A stretch of 64,000 bases of DNA from Kribbella rubisoli (GTDB taxonomy: Bacteria; Actinomycetota; Actinomycetes; Propionibacteriales; Kribbellaceae). The notes beneath the pieces were generated by a model. The model was not told where the DNA came from. It made no database searches and saw nothing but the letters and a program-made list of their open reading frames with translations. The stretch's first letter is position 1. The number at the start of each line of letters is the position of its first letter. The DNA is taken from positions 434,001 through 498,000 of the forward strand of contig NZ_SHKR01000017.1 of assembly GCF_004217145.1 (NCBI RefSeq), in the 5' to 3' direction. A program made the translations under genes and the position numbers. Shown here in pieces: positions 1 to 8,896 of this stretch.

Positions 1-335
1 CGCTCGACGAGACGAAGTACCTGTATCCGGGGGATGCCCCGTCCCAGATGGAGTTCCAGGTCACCGTCCCGGCCGGCCGGATCTTCGTGATGGGCGACCA
101 CCGGTCCGCCTCCGGGGACTCCCGCGTGCACCTGCAGGACCTCGACGCGAACGGCGGCAACCAGGGCGACGCGGCGTTCGTGCCGCTCGACAAGGTCACC
201 GGGCGGGCGATAGCGATCGTCTGGCCGGCGGGCCGCTGGAGCAAACTCGGCGTACCCGACACGTTCAAGGCGGTCCCGGCCCCCGGCCCGGCACCGGACA
301 AACCTTCGATATCGCTCACGCCACCACCTAAGTGA
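1..335 (+). CDS. lepB: Signal peptidase I, C-terminal part (cut by window start)
   Basis: This is the C-terminal part of a type I signal peptidase, the membrane serine protease that removes Sec and Tat leader peptides outside the membrane. The frame is open from base 3, so the N-terminus, transmembrane anchor and catalytic Ser/Lys lie outside the window. The visible diagnostic segment is GDHRSASGDSR, matching the family's box E (GDNRxxSxDSR) with His in place of the usual Asn. The tail is Pro-rich and ends PPPK. It lies just before rnhB on the same strand, a common actinobacterial order (lepB-rnhB-DUF2469). Confidence 0.88.
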   Translation, partial: LDETKYLYPGDAPSQMEFQVTVPAGRIFVMGDHRSASGDSRVHLQDLDANGGNQGDAAFVPLDKVTGRAIAIVWPAGRWSKLGVPDTFKAVPAPGPAPDKPSISLTPPPK

Positions 336-386
336 GAACCTGTCGCCTCTGACGCCTAGGGTGAGTTGTGTGATGCGGAGGGCTGA

Positions 387-1088
387 ATGAGCGCGTTGCC
401 GCGCGGGAGCACGGTACGGCGAGACGCCGGGCTGTACGGGTACGAGCGTGCCCTGCGCCGCGTCGGCCTGGACCCGATCGCCGGCGTCGACGAGGCCGGT
501 CGCGGGCCCTGTGCCGGGCCGCTGGTGGCGGCCGCGGTGATCCTGCCGGACGGCAAACGGGGCCAGATCCCGGAGCTGGCCGATTCCAAGCTGCTGACCG
601 CCAAGGCGCGGGACCGCTGCTACGAGGAGATCCGTAAGCGGGCGCTGGCCTGGTCGGTGGTCTCGATCGAGGCCGCGGAGTGTGATCGGCTCGGCATGCA
701 CGTCGCGAACGTGGAGGCGCTCCGCCGGGCGCTGTTCAGGCTCGACGTGCGCCCGTCGTACGTGCTGACCGACGGGTTCGGTGTCGACGGTCTCGGCGTA
801 CCGGGGCTGTCGATCTGGAAGGGTGACCGCGTGGCGGCGTGTATCGCCGCCGCCTCGGTGATCGCCAAGGTGACCCGTGATCGGGTGATGCAGCACTGGG
901 ACACCGTGTACCCGCAGTACGGGTTCGCGATCCACAAGGGGTACTGCACCCCCGAACACCAGGCGGCACTGGACGAATACGGCCCGTGCCCGCAACATCG
1001 ACGGCGGTTTGAGAATGTCCGCCGCAGTCTGCGGCCCGATATGGGACAGAATGTGACCAGTCCCACCGGAGTGGAGAGCAATCGATGA
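387..1088 (+). CDS. rnhB: Ribonuclease HII
   Basis: This is a 233-residue RNase HII, which cuts the RNA strand of RNA/DNA hybrids and starts removal of ribonucleotides misincorporated in DNA. The N-terminal GVDEAGRG motif carries the metal ligands Asp35 and Glu36. It is followed by the conserved PCAGPLVAAAVIL strand, a DSK motif, the LTDGFG strand and the HKGYCTPEH segment near the end. Length is normal for the family. The stop overlaps the ATG of the next gene by four bases (ATGA), so the two are probably translationally coupled. Confidence 0.96.
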   Translation: MSALPRGSTVRRDAGLYGYERALRRVGLDPIAGVDEAGRGPCAGPLVAAAVILPDGKRGQIPELADSKLLTAKARDRCYEEIRKRALAWSVVSIEAAECDRLGMHVANVEALRRALFRLDVRPSYVLTDGFGVDGLGVPGLSIWKGDRVAACIAAASVIAKVTRDRVMQHWDTVYPQYGFAIHKGYCTPEHQAALDEYGPCPQHRRRFENVRRSLRPDMGQNVTSPTGVESNR

Positions 1089-1408
1089 GTGCCGATGACC
1101 TCGAGAAGTACGAGACCGATATGGAGCTGCAGCTCTATCGGGAGTACAAGGACGTCGTCGGGATCTTCAAGTACGTCGTGGAGACCGAGCGCCGGTTCTA
1201 CCTGTGCAACGCGGTCGACCTGAAGGTGCGTACCGAGGGCGGCGACGTGTACTTCGAGGTGACGATGGCCGACGCGTGGGTCTGGGACGTCTACCGGTCG
1301 GCCCGCTTCGTGAAGAACGCCAAGGTCGTCACCTTCCGCGACGTCAACATCGAAGAGCTCGCCAAGTCCGACCTGGAAGTCCCGAAGGACTCCGACTTCG
1401 GCCGCTGA
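1085..1408 (+). CDS. DUF2469 family protein
   Basis: This is a 107-residue soluble acidic protein of the DUF2469 family, which is conserved in actinobacteria next to rnhB and has no established function. It begins MSADDLEKYETDMELQLYRE and contains the conserved YLCNAVDL and ADAWVWDVYR segments. There is no signal peptide or membrane segment. The start overlaps the rnhB stop. Family assignment rests on these segments and on context. Confidence 0.9.
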   Translation: MSADDLEKYETDMELQLYREYKDVVGIFKYVVETERRFYLCNAVDLKVRTEGGDVYFEVTMADAWVWDVYRSARFVKNAKVVTFRDVNIEELAKSDLEVPKDSDFGR

Positions 1409-1501
1409 GCTTCTCCAGAGGCTGAGCTTTTCCACAGGCGGAAAGTGAGGTCCGTTTCGCAGGCCTGATCCCGGCATGTTCTCTGCCGGAGGTGGTCAAC
1501 G

Positions 1502-1858
1502 ATGCGGACCAGGAACACCGTCGGACGGTACGGCGAGGATCTCGCCGCGAGGTATCTCAGCGAGCACGGTTTCGCGGTGCTCGAGCGCAACTGGCGCTGC
1601 GAGCTCGGCGAGATCGACATCGTCGCGCGCGAAGGCAACACGCTCGTCGTGTGTGAGGTGAAGACCCGGCGCGGGCTCAACTACGGCAGCCCGCTCGAGT
1701 CGATCACCTACCGGAAGCTGATCACGCTCCGGAAGCTGTCCGGCCGCTGGTTGCAGGCCCACCAGCTCAGACCGGCGGCGATCCGGATCGACGTCGTAGG
1801 CGTCCTGTTCGACCACAACACGCCACCTACCGTGGACCACGTGCGGGGTGTGGCCTGA
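1502..1858 (+). CDS. YraN family (UPF0102) nuclease-fold protein
   Basis: This 118-residue protein belongs to the UPF0102/YraN family, which has a restriction-endonuclease-like fold; its role is not settled. The nuclease-like signature is visible: a Gly-Glu-Ile-Asp turn followed by the E-x-K pair in CEVKTR. GGAGG lies about 10 bases before the ATG. The TGA stop overlaps the ATG of the YifB gene by one base, so it is the first gene of a yraN-yifB-dprA unit, an order common in actinobacteria. Confidence 0.92.
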   Translation: MRTRNTVGRYGEDLAARYLSEHGFAVLERNWRCELGEIDIVAREGNTLVVCEVKTRRGLNYGSPLESITYRKLITLRKLSGRWLQAHQLRPAAIRIDVVGVLFDHNTPPTVDHVRGVA

Positions 1859-3432
1859 TGGCGCTCGCACAGACGTGGTCCGTCGCGCTCGTCGGCCTGG
1901 AGGGCCACTTGGTCGAGGTCGAGGCCGACATCGCCCAGGGGCTGCCGAAGACGACCCTGATCGGTCTCCCCGACACGTCCCTGTCCGAAGCCCGCGACCG
2001 CGTCCGCGCCGCCGTGGTCAACAGCGGTGAGCGATTCCCCGATCGCAAGGTCACCATCGGCCTGTCACCCGCCACCCTGCCCAAGACCGGCTCGCACTAC
2101 GACGTCGCCATCGCCCTGTCGCTTCTGACCGCGGCCGGTGTCGTCGATCCCAGTTCTCTCCGTCAGACAGCGATCATCGGCGAGCTCGGCCTCGACGGCC
2201 GCATCCGCGAGGTCCGCGGCGCGCTCGCGATGACCCTGGCCGCAGCCCGAGCCGGCTTCGACCGCATCGTCGTCCCCGACCTCAACGTCGGCGAAGCACG
2301 TCTCGTCCCAGGCATCGAGGTGTACGGCGCACGCTCGCTCCGTCAGGTCCTCGCGCTACTCCGCGGCGTCGAGATCCCTGACGAGGCACCGCCCCGCGCC
2401 GAGCCACGCCTGGTGTCAGAGTCGCTGACCCGGGTTCCAGCGGTCGATCTCGACGACGTCATCGGCCAGCACGAAGGCCGCCGCGCCATCGAGGCCGCTG
2501 CAGCCGGTGGCCATCACCTGTTCCTGCACGGGCCGCCGGGATCCGGCAAGACGATGCTCGCGGAACGCCTGGCCGGGCTGATGCCCGACCTGACCGCAGA
2601 CGACTCGCTCGAGGTGTCGGCCGTGCACTCACTCGCCGGTCTGCTCACCAACGATGCCGAGCTGGTCGTCCGGCCGCCGTTCATCGCGCCGCACCACACT
2701 GCCTCCCTGGTCAGCCTCGTCGGCGGTGGGTCAGGCGTGCCCAGGCCTGGTGCCATCAGCTGCGCGCATCGCGGCATCCTGTTCATCGACGAGGCGCCCG
2801 AGATGCATCCGCTGACTCTCGACACGCTGCGCCAACCGCTCGAGGCCGGGTTCGTCGAAGTCCATCGGGCTGCCGCGGTCGCGAAGTTCCCGGCCCGCTT
2901 CATGCTCGTGCTGGCGGCCAATCCGTGTCCCTGCGGGCTGTCCGGCACCAATCAAGGCATCTGCAGCTGCACCCCTCAGGTCCTCGCCCGCTACCGCCAA
3001 CGGATCAGCGGCCCGATCAAGGACCGCCTGGACATCCAACGTCAGATCCTCCCGGCGGCACGCACCATCACCGACGCCGAGCCCACCGAATCGACTGCGG
3101 TCGTTGCCGACCGGGTCCGGCTCGCCCGCGACCGCCAGGCTCACCGTCACAAAGGCACAGCCTGGATTCTGAACAGCGAGGTCCCCGGCCCGATCCTGCG
3201 CCGCGAACATCCCTTGGATGCCGCGAGCAACAAACTCCTCGAGAACCATTACGCGAGCGGCCGCCTGACCGCTCGAGGCTTCGACCGCGTCGTCCGACTC
3301 GCGTGGACCCTTGCCGACCTTGCCGGCGCCGACCGGCCGACGGTCGAGCTCACCCACGAAGCGTTCCAGCTGCGAGCCGGCGAGCCGTTGGTGCAGCTCT
3401 CCGATCTCCGCCCCCTCAAAGGAATCGCCTGA
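1858..3432 (+). CDS. YifB/ComM family Mg-chelatase-like AAA ATPase
   Basis: This 524-residue protein is a YifB/ComM-type ATPase. ComM acts as a helicase in branch migration during natural transformation in Gram-negative bacteria; the actinobacterial role is less clear. The N-terminal ChlI/Lon-protease-like region (about 1-180) is followed by the Mg-chelatase AAA core with Walker A GPPGSGKT (about residue 223) and Walker B LFIDEAPE. A Cys cluster (NPCPCG...ICSC) typical of the family follows, then the C-terminal lid domain. It overlaps yraN and dprA by one base each. Association with dprA suggests a DNA-uptake or recombination role (inference). Confidence 0.93.
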   Translation: MALAQTWSVALVGLEGHLVEVEADIAQGLPKTTLIGLPDTSLSEARDRVRAAVVNSGERFPDRKVTIGLSPATLPKTGSHYDVAIALSLLTAAGVVDPSSLRQTAIIGELGLDGRIREVRGALAMTLAAARAGFDRIVVPDLNVGEARLVPGIEVYGARSLRQVLALLRGVEIPDEAPPRAEPRLVSESLTRVPAVDLDDVIGQHEGRRAIEAAAAGGHHLFLHGPPGSGKTMLAERLAGLMPDLTADDSLEVSAVHSLAGLLTNDAELVVRPPFIAPHHTASLVSLVGGGSGVPRPGAISCAHRGILFIDEAPEMHPLTLDTLRQPLEAGFVEVHRAAAVAKFPARFMLVLAANPCPCGLSGTNQGICSCTPQVLARYRQRISGPIKDRLDIQRQILPAARTITDAEPTESTAVVADRVRLARDRQAHRHKGTAWILNSEVPGPILRREHPLDAASNKLLENHYASGRLTARGFDRVVRLAWTLADLAGADRPTVELTHEAFQLRAGEPLVQLSDLRPLKGIA

Positions 3433-4664
3433 TGACGAACCATGCTCTGAACTTTGCCCTGACGAACCTGGCACTGATGGCTGATGCCATCGGCTCCGGT
3501 GGAGGAGCGGCCGGATCCGAGGTGATTGCCGACGGCAACGGCGATCGGGAACGCCTCGCCCGCGCCGGCTTGTCCCGCGTCGTCGAGCCCGGTGACCTCG
3601 CCGCGCTGAAGGCATTCGACGGGATGTCCGCGCTGGAGATCTGGGACCGCCTCCAGTGCAGATCACACGGCCTCGAGCGCTGGTCCACCCGCCTCGCCGA
3701 GGTCGATCCGGAGCGAGACCTCGAGCGAGCCGCGGCCGCCGGTGCCAGGTTCGTGATCCCCGGTGACGACGAATGGCCCGACCCGATAGACGTTCTCACC
3801 GATGCCGGCCAGCTAAGCCGCCGTGCTGGTGCCCCGTTCGGCCTGTGGGTCCGCGGTCGGGCGAATCTCCGTCACGCGTTGAAGCGTTCGGTCTCGGTCG
3901 TCGGTGCCCGCGCCTGCTCGTCGTACGGCGAACACGTCGCCGCCGAGCTGTCTGCCGGCCTAGCCGACTCTGGCGTGACCGTGGTGTCCGGTGGGGCCTT
4001 CGGCATCGACGCGGCAGCCCACCGCGGCGCGCTCGCAGCCCCCGGCACGACGATCGCCGTACTCGCCTGCGGTGTCGACGTCAGCTACCCGAAACGCAAC
4101 TCGGCCCTGCTCAGTCGCGTTGCCGAGGAGGGTCTGGTCGTCGCCGAACTCCCACCCGGCTGCTCACCGACCAAGCTCCGCTTCCTCGCCCGCAACCGCC
4201 TGATCGCAGCGGCCACCCAGGGCACAGTCGTCATCGAAGCCGCAATCCGCAGCGGCGCCCTCAACACCGCCGGCTGGGCCGAACAGTGCGGCCGCGCCGT
4301 CCTGGCTGTGCCCGGCCCCGTCACCTCCCGGATGTCCGCCGGCAGCCACCTGCTGGTCCGCGAACGCAACGCCGTACTAGCCACCAACGTCGCCGACATC
4401 ATCGAAGCCATCTCACCGTATGGCGCCGGCCTCACCCAACCCCCACGAGCCCCACAATCCGTGGCAGACACCCTCGACGCCGACCTCCAACGCACCCTCG
4501 ACGCAGTCCCCGTCCTCCATCCAGCCCCAGCCCCCCGCATAGCCGTCACCGCCGGCCTGGACCTTCTCACCACCCAACAATCCCTGGATGCCCTAGCCGC
4601 CCTAGCCCTAATAACCCAAACCCCGACCGGCTGGCGCCTCCCATCCCCACCTGGTGGTGCTTAG
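3432..4664 (+). CDS. dprA: DNA-processing protein DprA
   Basis: This is a 410-residue DprA, which binds incoming single-stranded DNA and loads RecA in transforming bacteria. I chose the ATG that overlaps the YifB stop (TGATG); the frame is open further upstream, but only inside yifB. The Rossmann core shows VVGARACSSYGE, the GGAFGIDAAAH loop, and the later AAIRSGAL and AVPGPVTS segments. The C-terminal 80 residues form a Pro/Ala-rich linker and a small winged-helix-like end. It converges with the WYL regulator with a four-base overlap of stops. Confidence 0.94.
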   Translation: MTNHALNFALTNLALMADAIGSGGGAAGSEVIADGNGDRERLARAGLSRVVEPGDLAALKAFDGMSALEIWDRLQCRSHGLERWSTRLAEVDPERDLERAAAAGARFVIPGDDEWPDPIDVLTDAGQLSRRAGAPFGLWVRGRANLRHALKRSVSVVGARACSSYGEHVAAELSAGLADSGVTVVSGGAFGIDAAAHRGALAAPGTTIAVLACGVDVSYPKRNSALLSRVAEEGLVVAELPPGCSPTKLRFLARNRLIAAATQGTVVIEAAIRSGALNTAGWAEQCGRAVLAVPGPVTSRMSAGSHLLVRERNAVLATNVADIIEAISPYGAGLTQPPRAPQSVADTLDADLQRTLDAVPVLHPAPAPRIAVTAGLDLLTTQQSLDALAALALITQTPTGWRLPSPPGGA

Positions 4665-5635
4665 GAGGGCACGGCGTAGCGGGTTGCGATTTTGGTGGCT
4701 CGGGTGTGGAGGGTGGTGCGTAAGGACTGGGGTGTGAGGACTTCTGCGTTGGTGGCTAGTTGCCAGAGGGCCCATTCGGCGTGGCGCGCGTCTTGGAAGG
4801 TGACCTCGAGGCGGAGCCAGCCGTCTGAATCAGCTTGTTCGGTGGTGACGGCTAGCGCGGTGGCCATGAGCTCCTCTCGCCGCGCTGGGTTGAGGCGTAG
4901 CAGCACGGTGATTTGGTCGCCGCCGGTTCGGAAGGTTGTGCTGCGCTCCTGCCATGTGCGATGCAGGTCAACCCGGTCGGGTCGCTGCGCGGGTTCGTCG
5001 AGTTCCTCGGCGGCCAGCACTCGGGACAGCCGGTACGTGCGGTCCTCGCCGGACCGCTTCGCCAGCAGGTAGCCCTGGTCTCGTACGGTGACCAGACCGA
5101 TCGGGTCCACCGTGCGCCACTTCGGGGTCTGATCCACGGCTGCGTACTGGATCCGCAGCTTGTGCCCGGTGAACACGGCGCTGCGGATCTCGGCTGCGAT
5201 GGCGTCCGGCACTTCCTCGGTGACCTGCCGACGTGAGAGGAGATCCGTTTCCGGGTCGATCAGCAATCGCTCTACTGCGTCGGCTGCAGTGTCCCGATAT
5301 CCCTCTGGCAGGGCATCGACGACCTTGAGCATGGCCGAAGCGAGCGCCGAGCCAAGACCGAACACCTGTGCTCCGCGGCGCGATCCGGCGACCAGCAGCG
5401 CGAGCGCCTCATCGTTGTTCAGCCCGGTGAGCTCTGTCTGGAACCCGGGCAACAGCTCGAACCCGCCGTACCTCCCGCGTTCGGCATAAACCGGCACGCC
5501 GGCTGCGGACAGCGCCTCGATGTCCCGGAGCACGGTGCGGGTGGATACCTCGAGCTCGCGGGCCAGCGTCGGCGCGGACAGCCGACCACGTTGGCGCAGC
5601 AGCAGGACCAGTGAGACCAACCGGTCGGCGCGCAT
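4661..5635 (-). CDS. WYL-domain transcriptional regulator (YafY/PafBC type)
   Basis: This 324-residue regulator has an N-terminal DeoR-like winged helix (about 1-60, with LARELEVSTRTVLRDIEAL), a central WYL domain (about 135-205) and a C-terminal WCX region. WYL domains are thought to bind nucleic acid or small effectors. It is transcribed away from the RidA gene across a short divergent spacer, so it may regulate itself and that gene (inference). The ligand is unknown. Confidence 0.88.
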   Translation of the reverse strand: MRADRLVSLVLLLRQRGRLSAPTLARELEVSTRTVLRDIEALSAAGVPVYAERGRYGGFELLPGFQTELTGLNNDEALALLVAGSRRGAQVFGLGSALASAMLKVVDALPEGYRDTAADAVERLLIDPETDLLSRRQVTEEVPDAIAAEIRSAVFTGHKLRIQYAAVDQTPKWRTVDPIGLVTVRDQGYLLAKRSGEDRTYRLSRVLAAEELDEPAQRPDRVDLHRTWQERSTTFRTGGDQITVLLRLNPARREELMATALAVTTEQADSDGWLRLEVTFQDARHAEWALWQLATNAEVLTPQSLRTTLHTRATKIATRYAVPS

Positions 5636-5760
5636 CCGACGACTCTACCGCCATACGCGACACAGGATGTCGTGATTCGTTGGGAGGCTTTCAGTACGAC
5701 GTCAGGCCGGGCTGCTTGGGCCGATGGACGAAGCCTGTCGATCAATCGAATGGAGCTGAT

Positions 5761-6162
5761 GTGGCTGTGGAGCGAACGACGGTCAACCCGTGGACCTGGT
5801 CGCTGGACCTGGGCTACAACCAAGGCGAGATCGTCTCCGGCCAGACCCGGACGCTGTACTGCGCCGGGCAGACCGCGATGAGCGGCGACGGAAAGCCCGA
5901 GCATGCCGGTGACCTGGCGGCGCAGTTGGCGTTGAGCCTCGACAACCTGGAGGCCGTCCTCGGCAACGCCGGCATGTCCCTCACGAATCTCGTCCGACTC
6001 AACGTGTACACCACCGACGTCGACCTGCTGTTCCAGCACTACGGGGTGCTGGCATCGCGGTTGGGCGCTGCCGGGGTCGCGCCGCCGACAACGATGCTCG
6101 GCGTGACCCGACTCGCGATCCCCACCCTGCTGGTCGAACTCGAAGCGACAGCCGTCGGGTGA
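5761..6162 (+). CDS. RidA family protein
   Basis: This 133-residue protein is of the RidA/YjgF type, which hydrolyses reactive enamine/imine intermediates of amino acid metabolism. I chose the GTG with GGAG five bases upstream; an upstream ATG would extend the frame into the divergent regulator gene with unrelated sequence. The segments GQTAMSGDGKPEHAGDLAAQ, NLVRLNVYTTD and the final PTLLVELEATA fit the family. It is divergent from a WYL regulator and may be its target. Confidence 0.85.
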   Translation: MAVERTTVNPWTWSLDLGYNQGEIVSGQTRTLYCAGQTAMSGDGKPEHAGDLAAQLALSLDNLEAVLGNAGMSLTNLVRLNVYTTDVDLLFQHYGVLASRLGAAGVAPPTTMLGVTRLAIPTLLVELEATAVG

Positions 6163-6183
6163 GCCCGGTGCCGAGCACGACAC

Positions 6184-6296
6184 GCGGCCGGACGCAGGCG
6201 CCGTCCACCAGACGCGGACGGAGACGGGCGTCGGCCACGAGACGTGGACGGAGACGGGCGTCGGCCACGAGACGCGGACGGACGCGGGTGTTGTCC
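6184..6296. repeat. 30-bp tandem repeat (about 3.7 copies)
   Basis: Two nearly identical 30-base units (6211-6240 and 6241-6270, one mismatch) are followed by a unit that starts the same way and then diverges (6271-6290), and preceded by a degenerate unit from about 6184. The unit core is GACGCGGACGGAGACGGGCG. It fills the gap between the RidA and DUF488 genes. A period of 30 keeps a frame open on the minus strand, but there is no ribosome-binding site or family resemblance, so I treat it as non-coding. Confidence 0.85.
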
Positions 6297-6325
6297 TGTC
6301 CCCGGTCGGCGGGGCGTGATTCCCG

Positions 6326-6811
6326 GTGGTGAAGGTGGCGACGATAGGCGTGTACGAGTTCGACGTTGAGTCGTTCCTGCAGCGATTGCAGGATGCCGAT
6401 GTTCGGTTACTGGTCGACGTACGGCAGCGGCGTGGCGTGCGGGGGCCGGAGTACGCCTGGGCGAACTCGCTTCGGTTGCAGGCGGCCCTCGCTGATGTGC
6501 GGATCGCGTACGAACATCATCCTGAGCTCGCACCGACCACCGAGCTACGCGAACTGCAGTACGCCGAGGACGATCGGCAAGGGGTGGGCAAGCGTTCGCG
6601 CCGCGAACTCGCCGCCGAGTACGTCCGGCGCTACACGACCGAAATCCTCGACCAGGCCGACCTAACGTCGATCGTGTCAGCCCTGCCGACCAACGGAATC
6701 GCCGCGCTGCTGTGTGTCGAACTCGAGCCCGCCTCCTGCCATCGCTCGCTGATCGCCAAGCGACTAACCGAACACCACGGCATCACGATCGAGCACCTAC
6801 GCCCCTTGTAA
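6326..6811 (+). CDS. DUF488 family protein
   Basis: This 161-residue cytosolic protein is of the DUF488 family, whose function is not established. It has the family's opening strand (VATIGVYEFDVESFLQRL), the VDVRQRRGVRG segment, and the CVELEPASCHRSLIAKRL signature, whose Cys-Glu and Cys-His-Arg residues are conserved. Two GTG codons in tandem could serve as start; I took the first. It is flanked on both sides by different GC-rich tandem repeats, which suggests an unstable or recently arranged locus. Confidence 0.85.
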   Translation: MVKVATIGVYEFDVESFLQRLQDADVRLLVDVRQRRGVRGPEYAWANSLRLQAALADVRIAYEHHPELAPTTELRELQYAEDDRQGVGKRSRRELAAEYVRRYTTEILDQADLTSIVSALPTNGIAALLCVELEPASCHRSLIAKRLTEHHGITIEHLRPL

Positions 6812-7122
6812 CCCACGGATTCCAGCACATCAGCCCGCCGACGAACGCACGCGCGCGTGGCGCCGTCCAGCCTCACGCGAGCCGTGGTGCGGTCCGGGCG
6901 GACGCGCGCGTGGTGTGGTTCGGGCGGACGCGCGCGTGGTGGTGTGGTTCGGGCGGACGCGCGCGTGGTGGTGTGGTTCGGGCGGACGCGCGCGTGGTGG
7001 TGTGGTTCGGGCGGACGCGAGCGTGACGCCAGCCAACCACACGGCCGCCGGTGTCCGTGCATGCAACTTGAGCGGCGCTGCCCGGTGCTCCGAGTGCACG
7101 TCCACGCGCTGCGGGGCGGAGG
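6812..7122. other. 311-base gene-free stretch holding a minisatellite
   Basis: No gene is supported here. The stretch lies between the converging ends of the DUF488 gene and the permease gene. Its central part is the 29-bp minisatellite listed separately. The remainder is GC-rich with several ACGCGCGCGTGG-like words (also at 6849-6860), and I see no clear terminator hairpin with a T-tract. Frames running through the repeat on both strands are low-complexity Arg/Val/Trp/Gly runs caused by the repeat. Confidence 0.7.
6895..7022. repeat. 29-bp GC-rich minisatellite, about 4.5 copies
   Basis: Units beginning CGGGCGGACGCGCGCGTGG start at 6895 (a 26-base version lacking one GTG), 6921, 6950 and 6979 (29 bases each), with a partial unit from 7008. 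The full units are identical. Because 29 is not a multiple of three, no frame is preserved, so selection on a protein is unlikely. Identical copies imply recent expansion by slippage or unequal exchange. Confidence 0.92.
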
Positions 7123-8760
7123 TTAGTTGCGCATGTGTTTGCCGCGGGTGGGTTTTTGGGATTGTTGCTGGTCGGGCGGGGTGCGGATTGCGCGTAGCTC
7201 GGGTGGGCGGTCCTGGTCGGGGCGGATGGCTTGCAGGCCGCCGGTGCCGGGGTCGGTGTCGCCGAGGTCGAAGTCCCAGCTGTCCTCGTTGGCGAGGCGG
7301 CTGTGCCAGCGGCCGTAGAGGGCGTAGATCGCGATACCGATGACCATCCAGACGCCGAACTTGGTCCAGGTGCTGGTCTTCAGGTTCAGCATCAGCCACA
7401 CCGTTGCGGCGAGCGACAACAGCGGGATCAGCGGGACCATTGGCACCCGGAAGCCACGCTCCAGGTTCGGCTCCGAGCGGCGCAGCGTGAGTACGCCGAC
7501 AGCGCAGAACGCGAAGCAGAACAGGGCACCGATGACCAGCAGCTCCTCGAGTTCGAGGACCTTCGGGTAGAGCGTGAGCAACAGAGCGGCGAGACCTGCG
7601 AAGCCGGCGGCGCGGGCCGGGGAGGAGTACACCCGGCTGACCCGGCCGAGGCTCTTCGGCAGCAGACCGTCACGACCCATGTTGAACAGGACGCGGCTCT
7701 GCGCGATGAGGACCACCATGATCACGGTCATCAACGCGAGCAACGCGCCTAGATTGACCACTTTTGCGGCCCACCCGACTCCGACGGCGGCCAACGCCTC
7801 GGAGACCGGCGCGGCTCCGCCGAGCTTGCCGTACGGGCGCATGCCGACCAGGACGACGGCCATCGCGATGTAGAGGATCGTTACCGCGCCGACGCCGAGC
7901 AGCATCCCTTGCGGGACAGTCTTCCGCGGGCTGCGGGCATCCTCCGACGCGGTCGCGATCAGGTCGAAACCGATGTAAGCGAACACGATCGTGCTGGCCG
8001 CCGTGAAGATGCCCATCGTTCCGAACGAACCGAACGACGAGTCCAGGATCCAGCCCAGCAACGTCGGACTCGCCGTCGCGGGAGCGGCCCGGGCCGGCGG
8101 CACGAACGGGTGGTAGTTCGCCATGTTGATGTGCGCCGCACCGACGATCACCACGAGCAGGATCACCGCGACCTTCGCGATCACGACGACGGTCAGCACC
8201 CGGGCCGACAGCTTGGTGCCGGTGACGATCAGCGCGGTCAGGACCAGCAAGAGCAACGGGGCAACGAGGTTGAGCTTGGCCTCGGGACCGAAGAACTGCG
8301 CCACCCCGCTGGGCAGCGTGACTCCGAATCCGTCCAACGTGGCCAGGAAGTACGCCGACCAGACGCGAGCGACGATCGCCGCCGCGGTGACGAGTTCGAG
8401 CACGAGCGCCCAACCGACCAGCCAGGCCCACATCTCACCGAAAGTCACGTAACTGAAGGTGTACGCGCTACCGGAGACAGGGATCGTCGAGGACAGCTCG
8501 GCGTAACAGGCCGCGGCCAGCACACAGACGATCGCGGCGATGACGAACGACAGGATCACTGCCGGTCCGGCGACATTGGCCGCCTGGACGCCGCTGATGC
8601 TGAAGATGCCGGAGCCGATCATCACGCCCAGGCCGAGTACAACCAGGTCGCGACGACCGAACAAGCGCGGCAGACGATGCCGCGCGTCCTCGACTCGAGT
8701 GAACGCCGACTCGACCGGCAGGCGCCGGCCTACGGTCTGTCCGTTCGCTGAGGGGGCCAT
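7123..8760 (-). CDS. APC superfamily cationic amino acid permease
   Basis: This 545-residue integral membrane transporter belongs to the amino acid-polyamine-organocation superfamily, CAT-like branch. The first helix carries the consensus GVMIGSGIFSISG, and helix 2-3 has AACYAELSSTIPVSGSAYTFSY. About 12-13 hydrophobic segments follow up to about residue 470, then a soluble Gly/Asp/Arg-rich tail. The substrate is probably a basic amino acid, by family. No partner gene adjoins. The divergent spacer of 136 bases to xerC should hold its promoter. Confidence 0.9.
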   Translation of the reverse strand: MAPSANGQTVGRRLPVESAFTRVEDARHRLPRLFGRRDLVVLGLGVMIGSGIFSISGVQAANVAGPAVILSFVIAAIVCVLAAACYAELSSTIPVSGSAYTFSYVTFGEMWAWLVGWALVLELVTAAAIVARVWSAYFLATLDGFGVTLPSGVAQFFGPEAKLNLVAPLLLLVLTALIVTGTKLSARVLTVVVIAKVAVILLVVIVGAAHINMANYHPFVPPARAAPATASPTLLGWILDSSFGSFGTMGIFTAASTIVFAYIGFDLIATASEDARSPRKTVPQGMLLGVGAVTILYIAMAVVLVGMRPYGKLGGAAPVSEALAAVGVGWAAKVVNLGALLALMTVIMVVLIAQSRVLFNMGRDGLLPKSLGRVSRVYSSPARAAGFAGLAALLLTLYPKVLELEELLVIGALFCFAFCAVGVLTLRRSEPNLERGFRVPMVPLIPLLSLAATVWLMLNLKTSTWTKFGVWMVIGIAIYALYGRWHSRLANEDSWDFDLGDTDPGTGGLQAIRPDQDRPPELRAIRTPPDQQQSQKPTRGKHMRN

Positions 8761-8896
8761 GGTCAGGGGTGCCTCCGTTGCTACTAGGGCAATCGGGCCG
8801 AACAGTAGTCGACCGTCGGGTTATCGACCAGACCTCCTCTCGCCGGTCACCGCGCGGTGGCTTGCGATGCCGGGCCGCCTCACGCATCGTCGAGAC

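Noticed and set aside
6184..7022. CRISPR array
   Set aside because: The repeats are directly abutting tandem units without unique spacers, and no cas genes are present.
6830..7399. Frames through the 29-bp repeat on both strands
   Set aside because: The repeat period breaks codon phase between units and the products are repetitive Arg/Ala/Val/Trp strings without start signals.
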